Of a DNA stretch of 64,000 bases, positions 33,493 to 43,155 are shown one piece after another; the stretch's first letter is position 1; each line of letters opens with the position of its first letter. The translations under genes and the position numbers were made by a program. The stretch is taken from contig CAZNYT010000003.1 in the NCBI GenBank assembly GCA_964577315.1, positions 6,687 to 70,686 of the forward strand, written 5' to 3'. The stretch is from Desulfonatronospira sp964577315. Its GTDB lineage: Bacteria > Desulfobacterota > Desulfovibrionia > Desulfovibrionales > Desulfonatronovibrionaceae. Below the pieces are notes generated by a model. That model searched no databases. It had not been told where the DNA came from and saw only the letters and a list, made by a program, of their open reading frames with translations.

Positions 33493-35386
33493 TAGACAAT
33501 TTTATTCCAGTATTAAAGAACTCCCAGAGTTTTTTGATTTAATAGTGGTGGGTGCTGGCCATGCCGGATGCGAGGCTGCTCATGCCGCTTCCAGACTGGG
33601 CCTTGAAACCCTCCTTTTGACCAACAATGTCGACCGTATCGGTCATTTGTCCTGCAATCCCGCCATCGGTGGATTGGCCAAGGGGCATATGGTCAAGGAA
33701 ATCGATGCGCTGGGAGGAATCATGGGAGCTTGGGCAGATGATTCCGGCATCCAGTTCCGGCGGCTGAATACCAGGAAGGGTCCTGCTGTTCGTTCCACCC
33801 GGGCCCAAATCGATCGATCCCAGTACATGAACCGGGTTCAAAACACCCTGTTCTCCCTGCCTCACTTATATCTCCGAGAAAGCTTTGTGGAAAAGCTTTT
33901 GGTCTCCAAGGATAAGGTTTACGGGGTTCGCACCAAGCTGGAGGAGGAGTTTCAGGCTTATAACGTGCTTCTTACCACCGGTACTTTTTTGCAGGGACTG
34001 ATTCATGTAGGCCTGCATAATTATCCCGGGGGTAGGCTGGGGGATCCTCCGGCCACCGGCTTGTCTAAGAGCCTAAGAGATTTGGGGCTGGAACTGGGGA
34101 GGTTGAAGACTGGGACTGTACCCAGGCTGCTCAAGGAAAGCGTAGACTTTTCAGTGATGCAGGTTCAACCGGGTGACGACCCCCCTCCGCGTTTTAGTTT
34201 CCATCACCAAGCCCCGCTTTTGGAACAAGTCCCATGTCATATAACTTATACCAATTCCAAGACCCATGAGTGCATAAGGAGCAGCCTGGACGGCTCGCCC
34301 ATGTTTCAAGGCCGGATTCAGGGGGTGGGAGCCAGGTATTGTCCTTCCATAGAGGACAAGGTGGCAAGATTTCCGGACAAGGACAGGCATCAAATTTTTG
34401 TGGAACCCGAGGGTCTTCAAAGCCCCGAGGTTTATCCCAACGGGATTTCTACCAGCCTGCCCCTTGAGGTACAAAAGGAAATGCTGAAAACCATCCCGGG
34501 ACTGGAAAGGGCTATCATTGTCCGTCCTGGCTATGCTATTGAATATGATTACCTCTATCCTACACAGTTAAAACCCACCCTGGAAACCAAGGCAATTACT
34601 GGTCTTTACTGCGCCGGGCAAATCAACGGCACCTCCGGTTATGAAGAGGCAGCTGCACAGGGGCTCTGGGCGGTTCTTAACCTTTACGCCCATAGGCAGG
34701 GCAGGGATTTCGTGCTCAAGAGAGATCAGGCCTACATGGCGGTGTTAGTGGATGATCTCGTTACCAAGGGCACTAACGAACCCTACCGCATGCTTACCTC
34801 CAGGGCCGAATACAGGCTCCTTCTCCGGGAAGACAACGCTGATCAGCGCCTGACCCCGCTAGGCAGGGAACTAGGATTGGTACAAGAACAGCAATGGGAG
34901 GTTTTTACCCGTAAGCAAAGCCAGCTAAACCGGCTTCAAGAAACACTGGAATCCATCAGCATCCGCCCGGATACGGATACCAGGCAAGCCCTTCAGAGTA
35001 TTGGGGCCTCTGTCCCCAAAAAGGCCGTTTCTTTGGCGGATGTATTAAAGCAACCCCAATTAGATATTGACGATTTAACACCTTTCTGCTCAAGTCTACC
35101 CTACTATCCTAGAGAAATTCTGGATCAGGTTCAGGTAGAGATAAAATACCAGGGCTACATAAAGCGGCAAAAGGAGATGGCTGAAAAATCCGCCCATCTG
35201 GAGCATACCCTGCTTCCTGAAGAGATTGACTATTCCCGAGTTCCAGGACTTTCCTGGGAAGCAGTGGAAAAACTGTCCCAGATTCGGCCCTTTACTTTGG
35301 GACAGGCTAGCCGAATATCCGGGATCACCCCGGCAGCCCTGACCGCTTTGCAGATTTACCTTAAAGCCGGCAAGACAGAAACCTGA
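33479..35386 (+). CDS. mnmG: tRNA uridine 5-carboxymethylaminomethyl synthesis enzyme MnmG (GidA)
   Basis: A protein of about 635 aa that binds FAD and, with MnmE, installs the carboxymethylaminomethyl group on U34 of tRNAs. The N-terminal dinucleotide fold IVVGAGHAGCEAAHAASRLG and SCNPAIGGLAKGHMVKEIDALGG, the mid-region AEYRLLLREDNADQRLTP and the C-terminal helical KIEYxGYI-type block (EIKYQGYIKRQ, then SYEAVEKLSQIRP-like) all match. The start lies inside the preceding gene; ATG 33479, ATG 33482 and TTG 33476 are equally possible. Length is standard. Confidence 0.96.
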   Translation: MMVDNRQFYSSIKELPEFFDLIVVGAGHAGCEAAHAASRLGLETLLLTNNVDRIGHLSCNPAIGGLAKGHMVKEIDALGGIMGAWADDSGIQFRRLNTRKGPAVRSTRAQIDRSQYMNRVQNTLFSLPHLYLRESFVEKLLVSKDKVYGVRTKLEEEFQAYNVLLTTGTFLQGLIHVGLHNYPGGRLGDPPATGLSKSLRDLGLELGRLKTGTVPRLLKESVDFSVMQVQPGDDPPPRFSFHHQAPLLEQVPCHITYTNSKTHECIRSSLDGSPMFQGRIQGVGARYCPSIEDKVARFPDKDRHQIFVEPEGLQSPEVYPNGISTSLPLEVQKEMLKTIPGLERAIIVRPGYAIEYDYLYPTQLKPTLETKAITGLYCAGQINGTSGYEEAAAQGLWAVLNLYAHRQGRDFVLKRDQAYMAVLVDDLVTKGTNEPYRMLTSRAEYRLLLREDNADQRLTPLGRELGLVQEQQWEVFTRKQSQLNRLQETLESISIRPDTDTRQALQSIGASVPKKAVSLADVLKQPQLDIDDLTPFCSSLPYYPREILDQVQVEIKYQGYIKRQKEMAEKSAHLEHTLLPEEIDYSRVPGLSWEAVEKLSQIRPFTLGQASRISGITPAALTALQIYLKAGKTET

Positions 35387-35410
35387 TTTTTTCCTTGAGG
35401 CGATAAACCC

Positions 35411-36466
35411 GTGTTATATTCCTGGCCAATCAATTTTTTCATAGGATATGCCAATATCTGGCCCCAAATATCCGAAGGCTTTCATGAATCCCCGATGGTC
35501 AATATCGGGATATATGTTCTTTTGGGTGTTTTTGGATTGATACTTGTTATTTCAATAGGATATATAGCAGCGGGCAGATTGCAACAAAAAAATCAAGAAC
35601 AGGATAGAAAGTTTTTCAGGGTTAGCTCACCTTCCACTATCTATGAGATCCTGGATACTGCCTGGGCTCAAAATAGCCGTATGGAGCTTCATTTTCACAG
35701 CCAGGGGAAACATCTTCCCTGTCTTTACCGCGAGCTTTCCCGAGACCGAATTCTTATCGAGCCTCCTCAACATATCAAGATAAATAAATCCTGGATAGGC
35801 AGAAACGTTGTCATTTTTTTCTGTGTGAAATTGGAGAAAGAAGCACGGATTTATTATAAATTCAACTCCACTATCACAGATTTTTTCTTGCAGGATGAAA
35901 ACCCTGTGATTCAATTGTCCTTTCCGGATAAATTGGACATGGAGCAAAAGAGAAAACATCTTAGACTGGAAATTCCCTCTTCTTACCTCAAATCTTTACA
36001 GGTTTGGCCAGTCTTTCTCCAACAAGACGGGAGCTTGCCCACTAAACCGGCGTTTCTGGGAGAGCCTTTAGCGGCTTATGATTATTCGGATCCACCTAAG
36101 CTCAAATTAATGGATCTATCCGGAGGAGGGATCAAGATTGGAGTATCCAGAAAAATTATTTCCCCTGTGGAGGAATTTATCAAGAAAAACCCAGGACTGA
36201 TCCTTCGTTTACAGCTTAGAGAAAAACCGGATACGGATGAGGGAGCAAAAACCTTTTATTTGCTGGCTCGGATAAAAAATCATTTTGATGATGGATATGG
36301 GTATTATTTATTAGGCATGGAGTATGAACAATATGGACGCCTGGATCCTGAAACCAGTGAATTTCTGGAATGGGTGAAAGTGGACCCGGAACAGGGAATA
36401 GAAGAATTGGTAAGTTGGGTGATCCAGAAACATCTGCAGTTTTTTAGGGAAAAAGGTTTGGTGTAA
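35411..36466 (+). CDS. Membrane-anchored PilZ-domain (c-di-GMP-binding) protein
   Basis: A 351-aa protein with one transmembrane helix near the N-terminus (about residues 32-53), a YcgR-like N-terminal beta domain (about 80-175) and a PilZ domain (about 180-330). The c-di-GMP-binding motifs are visible: RKHLR (RxxxR, about 179-183) and DLSGGG (about 236-241). Such proteins alter motility or surface traits when c-di-GMP rises. A GGDEF protein is encoded 4 kb downstream in the same run of genes. It follows mnmG by 24 bases and was read from the first codon after it, possibly TTG/GTG-like; the exact start is uncertain. Confidence 0.8.
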   Translation: MLYSWPINFFIGYANIWPQISEGFHESPMVNIGIYVLLGVFGLILVISIGYIAAGRLQQKNQEQDRKFFRVSSPSTIYEILDTAWAQNSRMELHFHSQGKHLPCLYRELSRDRILIEPPQHIKINKSWIGRNVVIFFCVKLEKEARIYYKFNSTITDFFLQDENPVIQLSFPDKLDMEQKRKHLRLEIPSSYLKSLQVWPVFLQQDGSLPTKPAFLGEPLAAYDYSDPPKLKLMDLSGGGIKIGVSRKIISPVEEFIKKNPGLILRLQLREKPDTDEGAKTFYLLARIKNHFDDGYGYYLLGMEYEQYGRLDPETSEFLEWVKVDPEQGIEELVSWVIQKHLQFFREKGLV

Positions 36467-36547
36467 TAAAAAATTCTCCTGTGGATCATATTTTTATGAT
36501 ACTAGCAGGTGATACATGCCGGATAAGGCCTAAAGGAGGTCTGGGCT

Positions 36548-37363
36548 TTGGAAGAAGGTTCGGAAAGCAAGTTATGGCGTTTTGTGCGCAGGATTTTTGG
36601 TTCCCGCTGCGAGGCTCCCTTGAAGGAAATTATATTGGACGCCAGGGAAGAGGGGGAGTTAAAAAATGAAGAAGTGTTGATGCTCTTAAATATTTTGCGC
36701 TTGAATGACAAGCAGGCTGTGGAAATCATGATACCCAGAACAGATCTTTACTGTGCCGAGATAAACCAGTCCATGCAGGACGTGGCCAAGATGATATTCG
36801 ATTCCGGGCATTCCAGGATACCGGTTTATCGGGACAATAAAGATCATATCGTGGGCCTTATCCATGCCAAGGATCTTTTGTACTATTTCTCGGGAGCACA
36901 GGAAACTTCCTTGACCACGATAATGCGCGAACCGCATTTCATGCCTGAAACCAAAAATGTCAGACAAATTCTTTTGGAGTTTCAAAACCAAAAGACTCAC
37001 TTGGGTATTGTTCTGGATGAATACGGGGGAACTTCCGGAATTGTGACTTTAGAAGATGTGCTAGAGGAAATAGTAGGGGAAATTGAAGACGAGTACGACC
37101 CCCCGAGGCCCCAAGAAATACAGGTGCTTCAGGACGGGTCTTTCTATGTTGCTGGTCGCACTTCCCTGGAGGAGCTCAAGGATGAATTGGATATAGATAT
37201 TCCCACGGACCAGGTGGAAACCATTGGAGGATATGTTTCCCATTTGGCGGGTAAGGTCCCTGAAAAAGGTGAAGAATTTATCGATGACAGGTTTCATTAT
37301 ATTGTGCAAGAAGCCAACACTAAGAATATCCAATGGCTAACCATCAAACCAGTTTCCAAATGA
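36548..37363 (+). CDS. CorC/HlyC-family CBS-pair protein
   Basis: A 271-aa cytoplasmic protein: a short N-terminal helix, two CBS domains (about 60-180, with VEIMIPRTDL and GHSRIPVYRDNKDHIVGLIHAKDLL) and a C-terminal CorC_HlyC transporter-associated domain (about 195-265, AGRTSLEELKDELDIDIP, ETIGGYVSHLAGKVPEKGE). It resembles the soluble CorC type implicated in divalent-cation handling. The start is TTG, supported by AAAGGAGG eight bases upstream. Its end overlaps lnt. Confidence 0.9.
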   Translation: MEEGSESKLWRFVRRIFGSRCEAPLKEIILDAREEGELKNEEVLMLLNILRLNDKQAVEIMIPRTDLYCAEINQSMQDVAKMIFDSGHSRIPVYRDNKDHIVGLIHAKDLLYYFSGAQETSLTTIMREPHFMPETKNVRQILLEFQNQKTHLGIVLDEYGGTSGIVTLEDVLEEIVGEIEDEYDPPRPQEIQVLQDGSFYVAGRTSLEELKDELDIDIPTDQVETIGGYVSHLAGKVPEKGEEFIDDRFHYIVQEANTKNIQWLTIKPVSK

Positions 37364-38895
37364 ACTTCTGGGGCCGTTTTTTCGGCAACTATTTCTGGGC
37401 TTCCTTTGTTTTTGGGGTGCTGGGAATCTTTTTGGCTTTTCCCAACCCGGTTCTGCAAATTCCCTTTTTGATCTTTTTGTTCTTTCTGGGAATAAATCTG
37501 ATTGCTTTTAGAGCACGTTCCAAAAAAGAGGCCTTCAGGCAGGCCTTGCTGGTATCCGGACCCGCTTATGCCTTGGCTTTGTATTGGATAGTGGTGCCAG
37601 TTCATGTATACGGGCATTTTCCCTTTTTGTTGGCCTTGTTTTGTCCGGTTTTATTGGGTTTTATCATAGGAGCCTTTAGTTCGGCATACGTGGTCCTGGT
37701 CTATTCCGTCCGGGAGAGTTTTTCCTGGTTACCGCTGGGGATTATAGGGGGAGCTTTCTGGGCTGCTCTGGAATTTTTGAGGGAATATGCCTTTTCCGGC
37801 TTCCCCTGGCTGGTTTCAGCCCAGGCCTTCAGCCTGTGGCCGGAAAGTATTCAAGCTGTCAGCGTGATAGGCAGCTTTGGGCTGGGCATGTTTATGGCCT
37901 GCGCTGGGTTGTGGCTTTCATTTGGAAAAAAATACTCCGTGGCCGCAGCCTTGGTTGTTTTGTCCCTGCTTTTGGGCCATGGTTTCTTTTTAGACCAAGA
38001 AAAGGAATATCCGGGCCCGAGCAAAGATATTTTGGTGGTGCAGGGGAATATCGAACAGGATATTAAATGGGAAGAGGAAATTCAGCTAAAAACTGTCCGA
38101 AAATATAAAGATCTCACCGTGGAAGGTATGGGGGAGCATTCCCCGGATCTGGTAATATGGCCAGAAACAGCGCTACCCTTCTATTTTCAGGAAAGTAGCC
38201 GCATGAGCGATTTGGTCAGAGATTTCGTGCAAAAGCAAGGCATTCACCTAATTACCGGATCCCCTGCCTATGAGATGGCAGAAGATGGCAGGGAATACCA
38301 ACTGTACAACCGGGCTTTCTGGATTTCACCTCAGGGCAAAATCTTAGATTATTACGACAAGGAACACTTGGTTCCTTTTGGCGAATACATACCTTGGTCT
38401 GAGTACTTCCCTTTCTTGGACCGTTTGGTAGCCGGCCCCATAGATTTTACCTCCGGCTACGTTACCGAGCCCATGGTCCAAGAAGATCTTGCCTCAGGGA
38501 TGCTCATCTGTTATGAAATTATATTCCCTGGATTGGTTCGGGATAGAGTAGCTCAAGGAGCCAATCTTCTGGTCAATATCTCCAATGATGCTTGGTTTGG
38601 AGAAACTTCGGCTCCTGAACAGCACCTGCACTTAAGCGTCCTTAGAGCAGTGGAACAGAACAGGTTCGTGGTGAGATCCACCAATACAGGAATTTCTGCT
38701 TTTATAGACCCCCAGGGCAGGGTATATAAAAGTTCCTCTTTGTTTCAGGATGCTACTGTCAGGGAAGATATCCATCTCTTGGATGAAACCACGTTTTATC
38801 ACAATTGGCATTGGCCCATTCATTGGAGTTTTGTAGGAATAAGCCTTTTGGGGTTGGCCCTGCATTTTTTCAGACGGAAGCAATCAACAAGTTGA
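37333..38895 (+). CDS. lnt: Apolipoprotein N-acyltransferase
   Basis: A 520-aa inner-membrane enzyme adding the third acyl chain to lipoproteins. Several N-terminal transmembrane helices (to about residue 215) precede a nitrilase-like periplasmic domain. It carries the Glu-Lys-Cys triad: Glu in IWPETALPF (about 277), Lys in YDKEHLVPFGEYIP (about 340) and Cys in GMLICYEIIFP (about 396). The start is uncertain: ATG 37333 lies inside corC, while ATG 37360 forms an ATGA overlap with its stop. The corC-lnt-prfB order is common. The window's lipoproteins would be substrates. Confidence 0.94.
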   Translation: MANHQTSFQMNFWGRFFGNYFWASFVFGVLGIFLAFPNPVLQIPFLIFLFFLGINLIAFRARSKKEAFRQALLVSGPAYALALYWIVVPVHVYGHFPFLLALFCPVLLGFIIGAFSSAYVVLVYSVRESFSWLPLGIIGGAFWAALEFLREYAFSGFPWLVSAQAFSLWPESIQAVSVIGSFGLGMFMACAGLWLSFGKKYSVAAALVVLSLLLGHGFFLDQEKEYPGPSKDILVVQGNIEQDIKWEEEIQLKTVRKYKDLTVEGMGEHSPDLVIWPETALPFYFQESSRMSDLVRDFVQKQGIHLITGSPAYEMAEDGREYQLYNRAFWISPQGKILDYYDKEHLVPFGEYIPWSEYFPFLDRLVAGPIDFTSGYVTEPMVQEDLASGMLICYEIIFPGLVRDRVAQGANLLVNISNDAWFGETSAPEQHLHLSVLRAVEQNRFVVRSTNTGISAFIDPQGRVYKSSSLFQDATVREDIHLLDETTFYHNWHWPIHWSFVGISLLGLALHFFRRKQSTS

Positions 38896-38926
38896 GAGAT
38901 ATTTAGCAATATAATAAGCGGCTTTT

Positions 38927-40079
38927 ATGATGAGCGAGTTTCAAGCACAAAATAAAACCAAAACCCGGGAATTCTCTATTCAGCTTTCCGACTTAAGAAC
39001 CCAGGCCGATCAGGCCTTGGAACGCTTTGCTTCTTTCTGGGGGCGTCTTTGACCTTCAGACTAAAAGACACAGGCTAGAAGAGATTGAACATCAATTATC
39101 CAAGCCCGAGGCTTGGGACAAGCCGGAGAAACTCACTCCCATTCTCAAAGAAAAAAGCCAACTGGAAGAAGAAGTAAATAAACTCACCGAACTCAAAAAA
39201 CTACAAGAGGATGTTCAAGAATGGCTTTCTTTTGCAGAAACTGAGCAATCCCTGGAAATCCTAGATACTTTAAGGGAAAGTCTGCACAGTTTCCGCAAGA
39301 AATTAGAGCAGGTTGAACTTGAATCCCTTCTTCATCAAGCCGAAGACAGACATTCGGCAATCATGAGCATCCATCCCGGAGCCGGCGGTACCGAGGCCCA
39401 GGACTGGGTGGAAATGCTCTTGCGCATGTATACCCGCTGGGCGGAAAACAATGATTTCAACCTGGAATATTTGGATTTCATTCCCGGGGATGAAGCCGGG
39501 GTGAAAAGCGTTACCTTGCAAATCAACGGGGATTACGCCTATGGTTTACTCAAGGGAGAAAGAGGAATTCATAGGTTAATACGCATTTCCCCTTTTGATG
39601 CTTCGGGTCGCAGACACACATCGTTTGCCTCAGTGGATGTTTACCCCCAGATCTCGGATGATATTAATATCGAGGTTAGAGAAGAGGACGTGCGTGTGGA
39701 TGTGTTCCGGGCCAGCGGTCCTGGTGGACAGCACGTGAACACGACAAGCTCCGCCATTAGGCTTACTCACTTCCCTTCAGGAATAGTTGTCCAATGCCAA
39801 AGTGAGAGATCCCAGCAGCGTAACAGGGAAGCCGCTTACAAAATTTTACGTGCCAAACTTTATGATCAGGAAATGAAAAAACGGGAAGAAATGAAACAAG
39901 AGAATTATGCTTCCAAGGAAAGCATTGCCTGGGGCAGCCAGATTCGAACCTACACCCTCCATTCCTACCGCCTGGTTAAAGATCACAGATCCAATACCGA
40001 AACCTCGGATGTGGACGGTGTTTTGGATGGCCACATAGACGAATTGATCCGAAACCATCTTTTATACTGCCATGGATGA
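38927..40079 (+). CDS. prfB: Peptide chain release factor 2 (programmed +1 frameshift)
   Basis: RF2 reads stop codons UGA and UAA. The gene is split between two frames. From ATG 38927, 41 codons run to CTT at 39047-39049 followed by TGA; skipping one base resumes at GAC 39051 and continues to 40079, giving 383 aa. The slip site is classic: GGGGG three bases before CTT-TGA-C. The protein carries ISPFD (SPF stop-recognition tripeptide) and RASGPGGQHVN (catalytic GGQ), and ends normally. When RF2 is scarce the UGA is read slowly and frameshifting makes more RF2. The 3' end overlaps the GGDEF gene. Confidence 0.96.
39040..39053 (+). promoter_or_regulatory. RF2 programmed frameshift site
   Basis: GGGGGCGTCTTTGAC-type element: an internal Shine-Dalgarno-like G run, the slippery CTT codon and an in-frame TGA followed by C, the weakest context for termination. 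Confidence 0.92.
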
Positions 40080-40923
40080 TTCCACTGATCCCAATTCTTC
40101 AAATCATGAGCAACTCATTCACGAACTGCAAGAGTTGGAAAGACTGCTTCGGGAAAAGTTCGAGTGTAGGGAAACGGATGCCCATTCCCACGGATGGGCA
40201 TTGGTAAGACTAGTTGAGGATCTGGACCAGGAGCAGCTAAAAGAGCTAACTACTTTATCCGGAATAGATCCTTCCTGGATGATCCTACCCTTAAACCATA
40301 ACAGCTTTCCAGTACTGCACAATCTAAAAAGAACTATTGAACAGCTTACCTTGGACAAGGATACAGATGCACTCACTGGGATGAATAACCGGCGTTTTTT
40401 TCACAGGATCCTGGAACGGGAACTGGAGAGATCCTATCAGTTCAAGATGCCTCTCACCTTGGCCATAATGGATATAGACAATTTCAAGGACATAAATGAT
40501 ACTTGGGGCCATCTCTGCGGAGATGAAGTTTTGCGGAGCTTGGCCGGAATATTGCACGAAGAAATCAGGGCCTCGGATTATGCCGCACGTATCGGAGGGG
40601 AGGAGTTTGCCTTGATTCTTCCCGGTACCAGCAGATATAAGGCTGAGCCTCTTTTGTTCCGTATACTGAAAAGGGTGCGCAGTGATAGAGTCAAATGTTT
40701 GAACAACAAGGAAGGGTTTCACTATACCCTATCCATTGGAGCTGCAACTTTTAGAGGCAGAAAAGAAACAACCCCGGAAAGATTGATCGCAGACGTAGAT
40801 AATCAGCTCTACGCCATCAAGAATCAGGGCAAGAATTCGGTGGCAGCCCATATTTTTCAGGAAGTTTTGGAAGAAGATTCCTTGGTGCAGAGCGAAGAAA
40901 AGAATTTTTTGCTGAAGGGTTGA
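40072..40923 (+). CDS. GGDEF-domain diguanylate cyclase
   Basis: A 283-aa protein: an uncharacterised N-terminal helical region (about 1-95) and a GGDEF domain (about 98-265). The active-site loop is GGEEF (in ARIGGEEFALIL) and an RASD inhibitory I-site sits five residues before it, so it is probably an active, product-inhibited cyclase making c-di-GMP from two GTP. There is no transmembrane segment or receiver domain. The first bases overlap prfB, suggesting coupling. The PilZ protein upstream is a possible reader of the signal. Confidence 0.92.
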   Translation: MDDSTDPNSSNHEQLIHELQELERLLREKFECRETDAHSHGWALVRLVEDLDQEQLKELTTLSGIDPSWMILPLNHNSFPVLHNLKRTIEQLTLDKDTDALTGMNNRRFFHRILERELERSYQFKMPLTLAIMDIDNFKDINDTWGHLCGDEVLRSLAGILHEEIRASDYAARIGGEEFALILPGTSRYKAEPLLFRILKRVRSDRVKCLNNKEGFHYTLSIGAATFRGRKETTPERLIADVDNQLYAIKNQGKNSVAAHIFQEVLEEDSLVQSEEKNFLLKG

Positions 40924-40980
40924 TATCCGCAGAGACCACCTAAGGATACCAAAATAGCGAACTCAACCAAAGGGCTAGCA

Positions 40981-41799
40981 ATGAATCAGGAAAACAGAAC
41001 ACTCAGTTTCTCCATAGTAAGTGGCAAGGGCGGGGTAGGCAAGACCAACCTGGCTCTCAATCTGGCTTATTCCTTGTACCAAGCCTCCCAGAACACACTG
41101 CTTGTAGACTGTGATTTGGGACTGGCCAACCTGGACGTAATTTTAGGCATTTCACCGCAAAGAAGCCTTCACGATCTCTTGAACAATGATGCCCGGGCAG
41201 AAGATATTATTTATCACCTGGAAAACCATGGCTTGGGGTTGATTCCGGCTGCGTCCGGGGTCTCGGATATCCTGGATCTGGATGAGGATCAGCAAATGCT
41301 TATAATTCAGCGCTTAAAGGCCTTGCTCAGGAAATACAATTTTTTGCTGCTGGATGTGGGCGCGGGTATCAGCAGAACTGTTCGTGCCTTTGCCCAAATG
41401 ACCCATAAACAGATAGTGGTAATAACCCCAGAGCCCACTTCCCTCACCGACGGGTATGCCCTTATCAAGGTCTTGTCTACTCAATACAAAATCAGCGATT
41501 TTTATGTCCTTGTGAATATGGTGGATTCGGAAAAAGATGCCAAATTGGGGTACGACAGGCTCCGGGCTGCTTGCGCCAAATTTCTGGGTTTAGAGATCAA
41601 CTATCTGGGCCATGTCCCCAATGATTCAGCTGTGTTAGATTCTGTACGGAAACAAACTCCGTTTTTGAAATTTGCTCCCAGCTCCCATGCTTCCAAAAGT
41701 GTTCAGAGCATTGGAGAAAAACTCATCGATTTGCGTCAAGATTCCCTGAAGTTAATAGCAAAGACTTCTCCTTTAAGTATTGGGGAGGTAGTAAGTTAA
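40981..41799 (+). CDS. MinD/FlhG-like P-loop ATPase
   Basis: A 272-aa ParA/MinD-family ATPase with the deviant Walker A SGKGGVGKTN (about residues 14-23) and LVDCDLGLANLDVILG (about 40-55). The sequence is most like the FlhG (YlxH/FleN) group that controls flagellar number and placement, but there is no flhF or flagellar gene beside it, and the membrane-targeting tail is not obvious. It is preceded by AAAGGG six bases from the ATG. MinD itself or a chemoreceptor-positioning ParC are alternatives. Confidence 0.85.
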   Translation: MNQENRTLSFSIVSGKGGVGKTNLALNLAYSLYQASQNTLLVDCDLGLANLDVILGISPQRSLHDLLNNDARAEDIIYHLENHGLGLIPAASGVSDILDLDEDQQMLIIQRLKALLRKYNFLLLDVGAGISRTVRAFAQMTHKQIVVITPEPTSLTDGYALIKVLSTQYKISDFYVLVNMVDSEKDAKLGYDRLRAACAKFLGLEINYLGHVPNDSAVLDSVRKQTPFLKFAPSSHASKSVQSIGEKLIDLRQDSLKLIAKTSPLSIGEVVS

Positions 41800-41873
41800 A
41801 TACTCTAAGCCCTGAAAGAACTACTTGATTTTATCGCCACTAAAGAGGTATTATTATTGTATAAAAGGGGTAT

Positions 41874-41945
41874 CTGAATCCGTGCAGATCGTTTTGCAAG
41901 GATGCCTTGCCCACCATTAGTCTGTAGTATCTCCCGGATTCAGAA
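41874..41945. repeat. 10-bp inverted repeat in the leader of the HU gene
   Basis: TCTGAATCCG (41874-41883) and CGGATTCAGA (41936-41945) are perfect complements 52 bases apart, in the gap between the MinD-like and HU genes. A folded leader or a terminator remnant is possible. Confidence 0.4.
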
Positions 41946-41987
41946 AAATGTGAGCATTATTATGGTTCAAGAAAAGGAGCAATAGCC

Positions 41988-42263
41988 ATGAACAAGAGCG
42001 ATTTGATCAAGACCCTAGCTGAAGAGCGTGGAATTTCCATGGACGAATCCGCAGAAATAGTATCCATTTTTTTCAATTCCATGAAAGAAACCTTGAAAAA
42101 CGGAGACAGGGTAGAAATCAGGGGGTTTGGCAGTTTTAAGATCAAGGAGTACGAAGGATATCAAGGCAGAAATCCCAAAACAGGGGAATCTGTCTGGGTT
42201 AAGCCCAAAAAATTGCCTTTTTTCCGAGCCGGCAAGGAACTCAGGGAATACGTAAACGATTAA
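41988..42263 (+). CDS. HU/IHF-family DNA-binding protein
   Basis: A 91-aa nucleoid protein. The N-terminal helical dimerisation part is followed by the family core VEIRGFGSFKIKEYEGYQGRNPKTGE, with the proline-tipped DNA-minor-groove arm. It bends DNA as a dimer. The sequence does not settle HU versus IHF, but the single copy and the RNPKTGE arm fit either. AAGGAG eight bases upstream supports the ATG. dapF follows 13 bases later. Confidence 0.94.
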   Translation: MNKSDLIKTLAEERGISMDESAEIVSIFFNSMKETLKNGDRVEIRGFGSFKIKEYEGYQGRNPKTGESVWVKPKKLPFFRAGKELREYVND

Positions 42264-42276
42264 TCTGCGGGTAAAT

Positions 42277-43131
42277 ATGAAACTGCTGAACCATAATTCA
42301 GGATTTTTTTTTAAAATGCAGGGGAGCGGGAATGATTTTATTCTATGGGACAATAATACCTTAAATCTATCCCGGGATAATATGTCGCTTTGGGCTAAAA
42401 CTCTTTGCCCCAGGGCTTTTGCCGTAGGTGCGGACGGAATGATTTTTTTGGAGTCAGACTCTGCCCGGGACATGGATTATATCTGGCATTTCTATAATGC
42501 CGACGGTACGCGGGCAGAAATGTGCGGCAATGGCTCCAGGTGTGCTGCACGTTTGGCCTATGAACTAGGATTTGCAGGAAAGAAGCAGGTTTTCGGCACT
42601 GACGCCGGCCCGGTCTCTGCCCAAATCCTGGAGCACGGACATGTTCAGGTTCAGCTAACCCCTGCCCGGGACCTGCAATTGCACACGGTTTTACCCATAC
42701 CTGACAACCAAGCGATTAACGTCCATTTTGTAAATACCGGGGTCCCTCATGCCGTTGTTATCTGCGAGGAAGCCGAAAAGGTCAAGGTTTCAGAGGTGGC
42801 TCCCAAAATAAGATGGCATGAGCATTTTGATCCAGTCGGGGCCAATGTAAATTTTGTCCAGGTTCAAGACCAGAACCGTATTCTACTTCGAACCTACGAG
42901 CGTGGTGTGGAGGATGAAACTTTTGCCTGCGGCACCGGAGCAGCTGCTTCGGTGGTAGTTGCAACTGCCCTGAATCTATGCGTTACTCCTGTCCAGGTAC
43001 GCACCATGGAAGGGGAGGAACTTACCATTGATATTCAGGGAGATTATGTATACTTAACCGGTAAGGCGGATTTTATTTACCAGGCAGAGGTTTTTCTGGA
43101 CACTTTCGGACTCAGTCTGCCCCAGGATTGA
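42277..43131 (+). CDS. dapF: Diaminopimelate epimerase
   Basis: A 284-aa epimerase converting LL- to meso-diaminopimelate, using a pair of cysteines as acid and base. Both are present: AEMCGNGSRCAARLA (about residue 79) and FACGTGAAA (about 220). The GNDF substrate motif (SGNDFILWD) is near the N-terminus. It is the step between dapL and lysA in the DapL route, and dapA follows after 74 bases with a half repeat in the gap. Confidence 0.96.
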   Translation: MKLLNHNSGFFFKMQGSGNDFILWDNNTLNLSRDNMSLWAKTLCPRAFAVGADGMIFLESDSARDMDYIWHFYNADGTRAEMCGNGSRCAARLAYELGFAGKKQVFGTDAGPVSAQILEHGHVQVQLTPARDLQLHTVLPIPDNQAINVHFVNTGVPHAVVICEEAEKVKVSEVAPKIRWHEHFDPVGANVNFVQVQDQNRILLRTYERGVEDETFACGTGAAASVVVATALNLCVTPVQVRTMEGEELTIDIQGDYVYLTGKADFIYQAEVFLDTFGLSLPQD

Positions 43132-43155
43132 GCGCCTTGAAGTATTTTAAATCAA

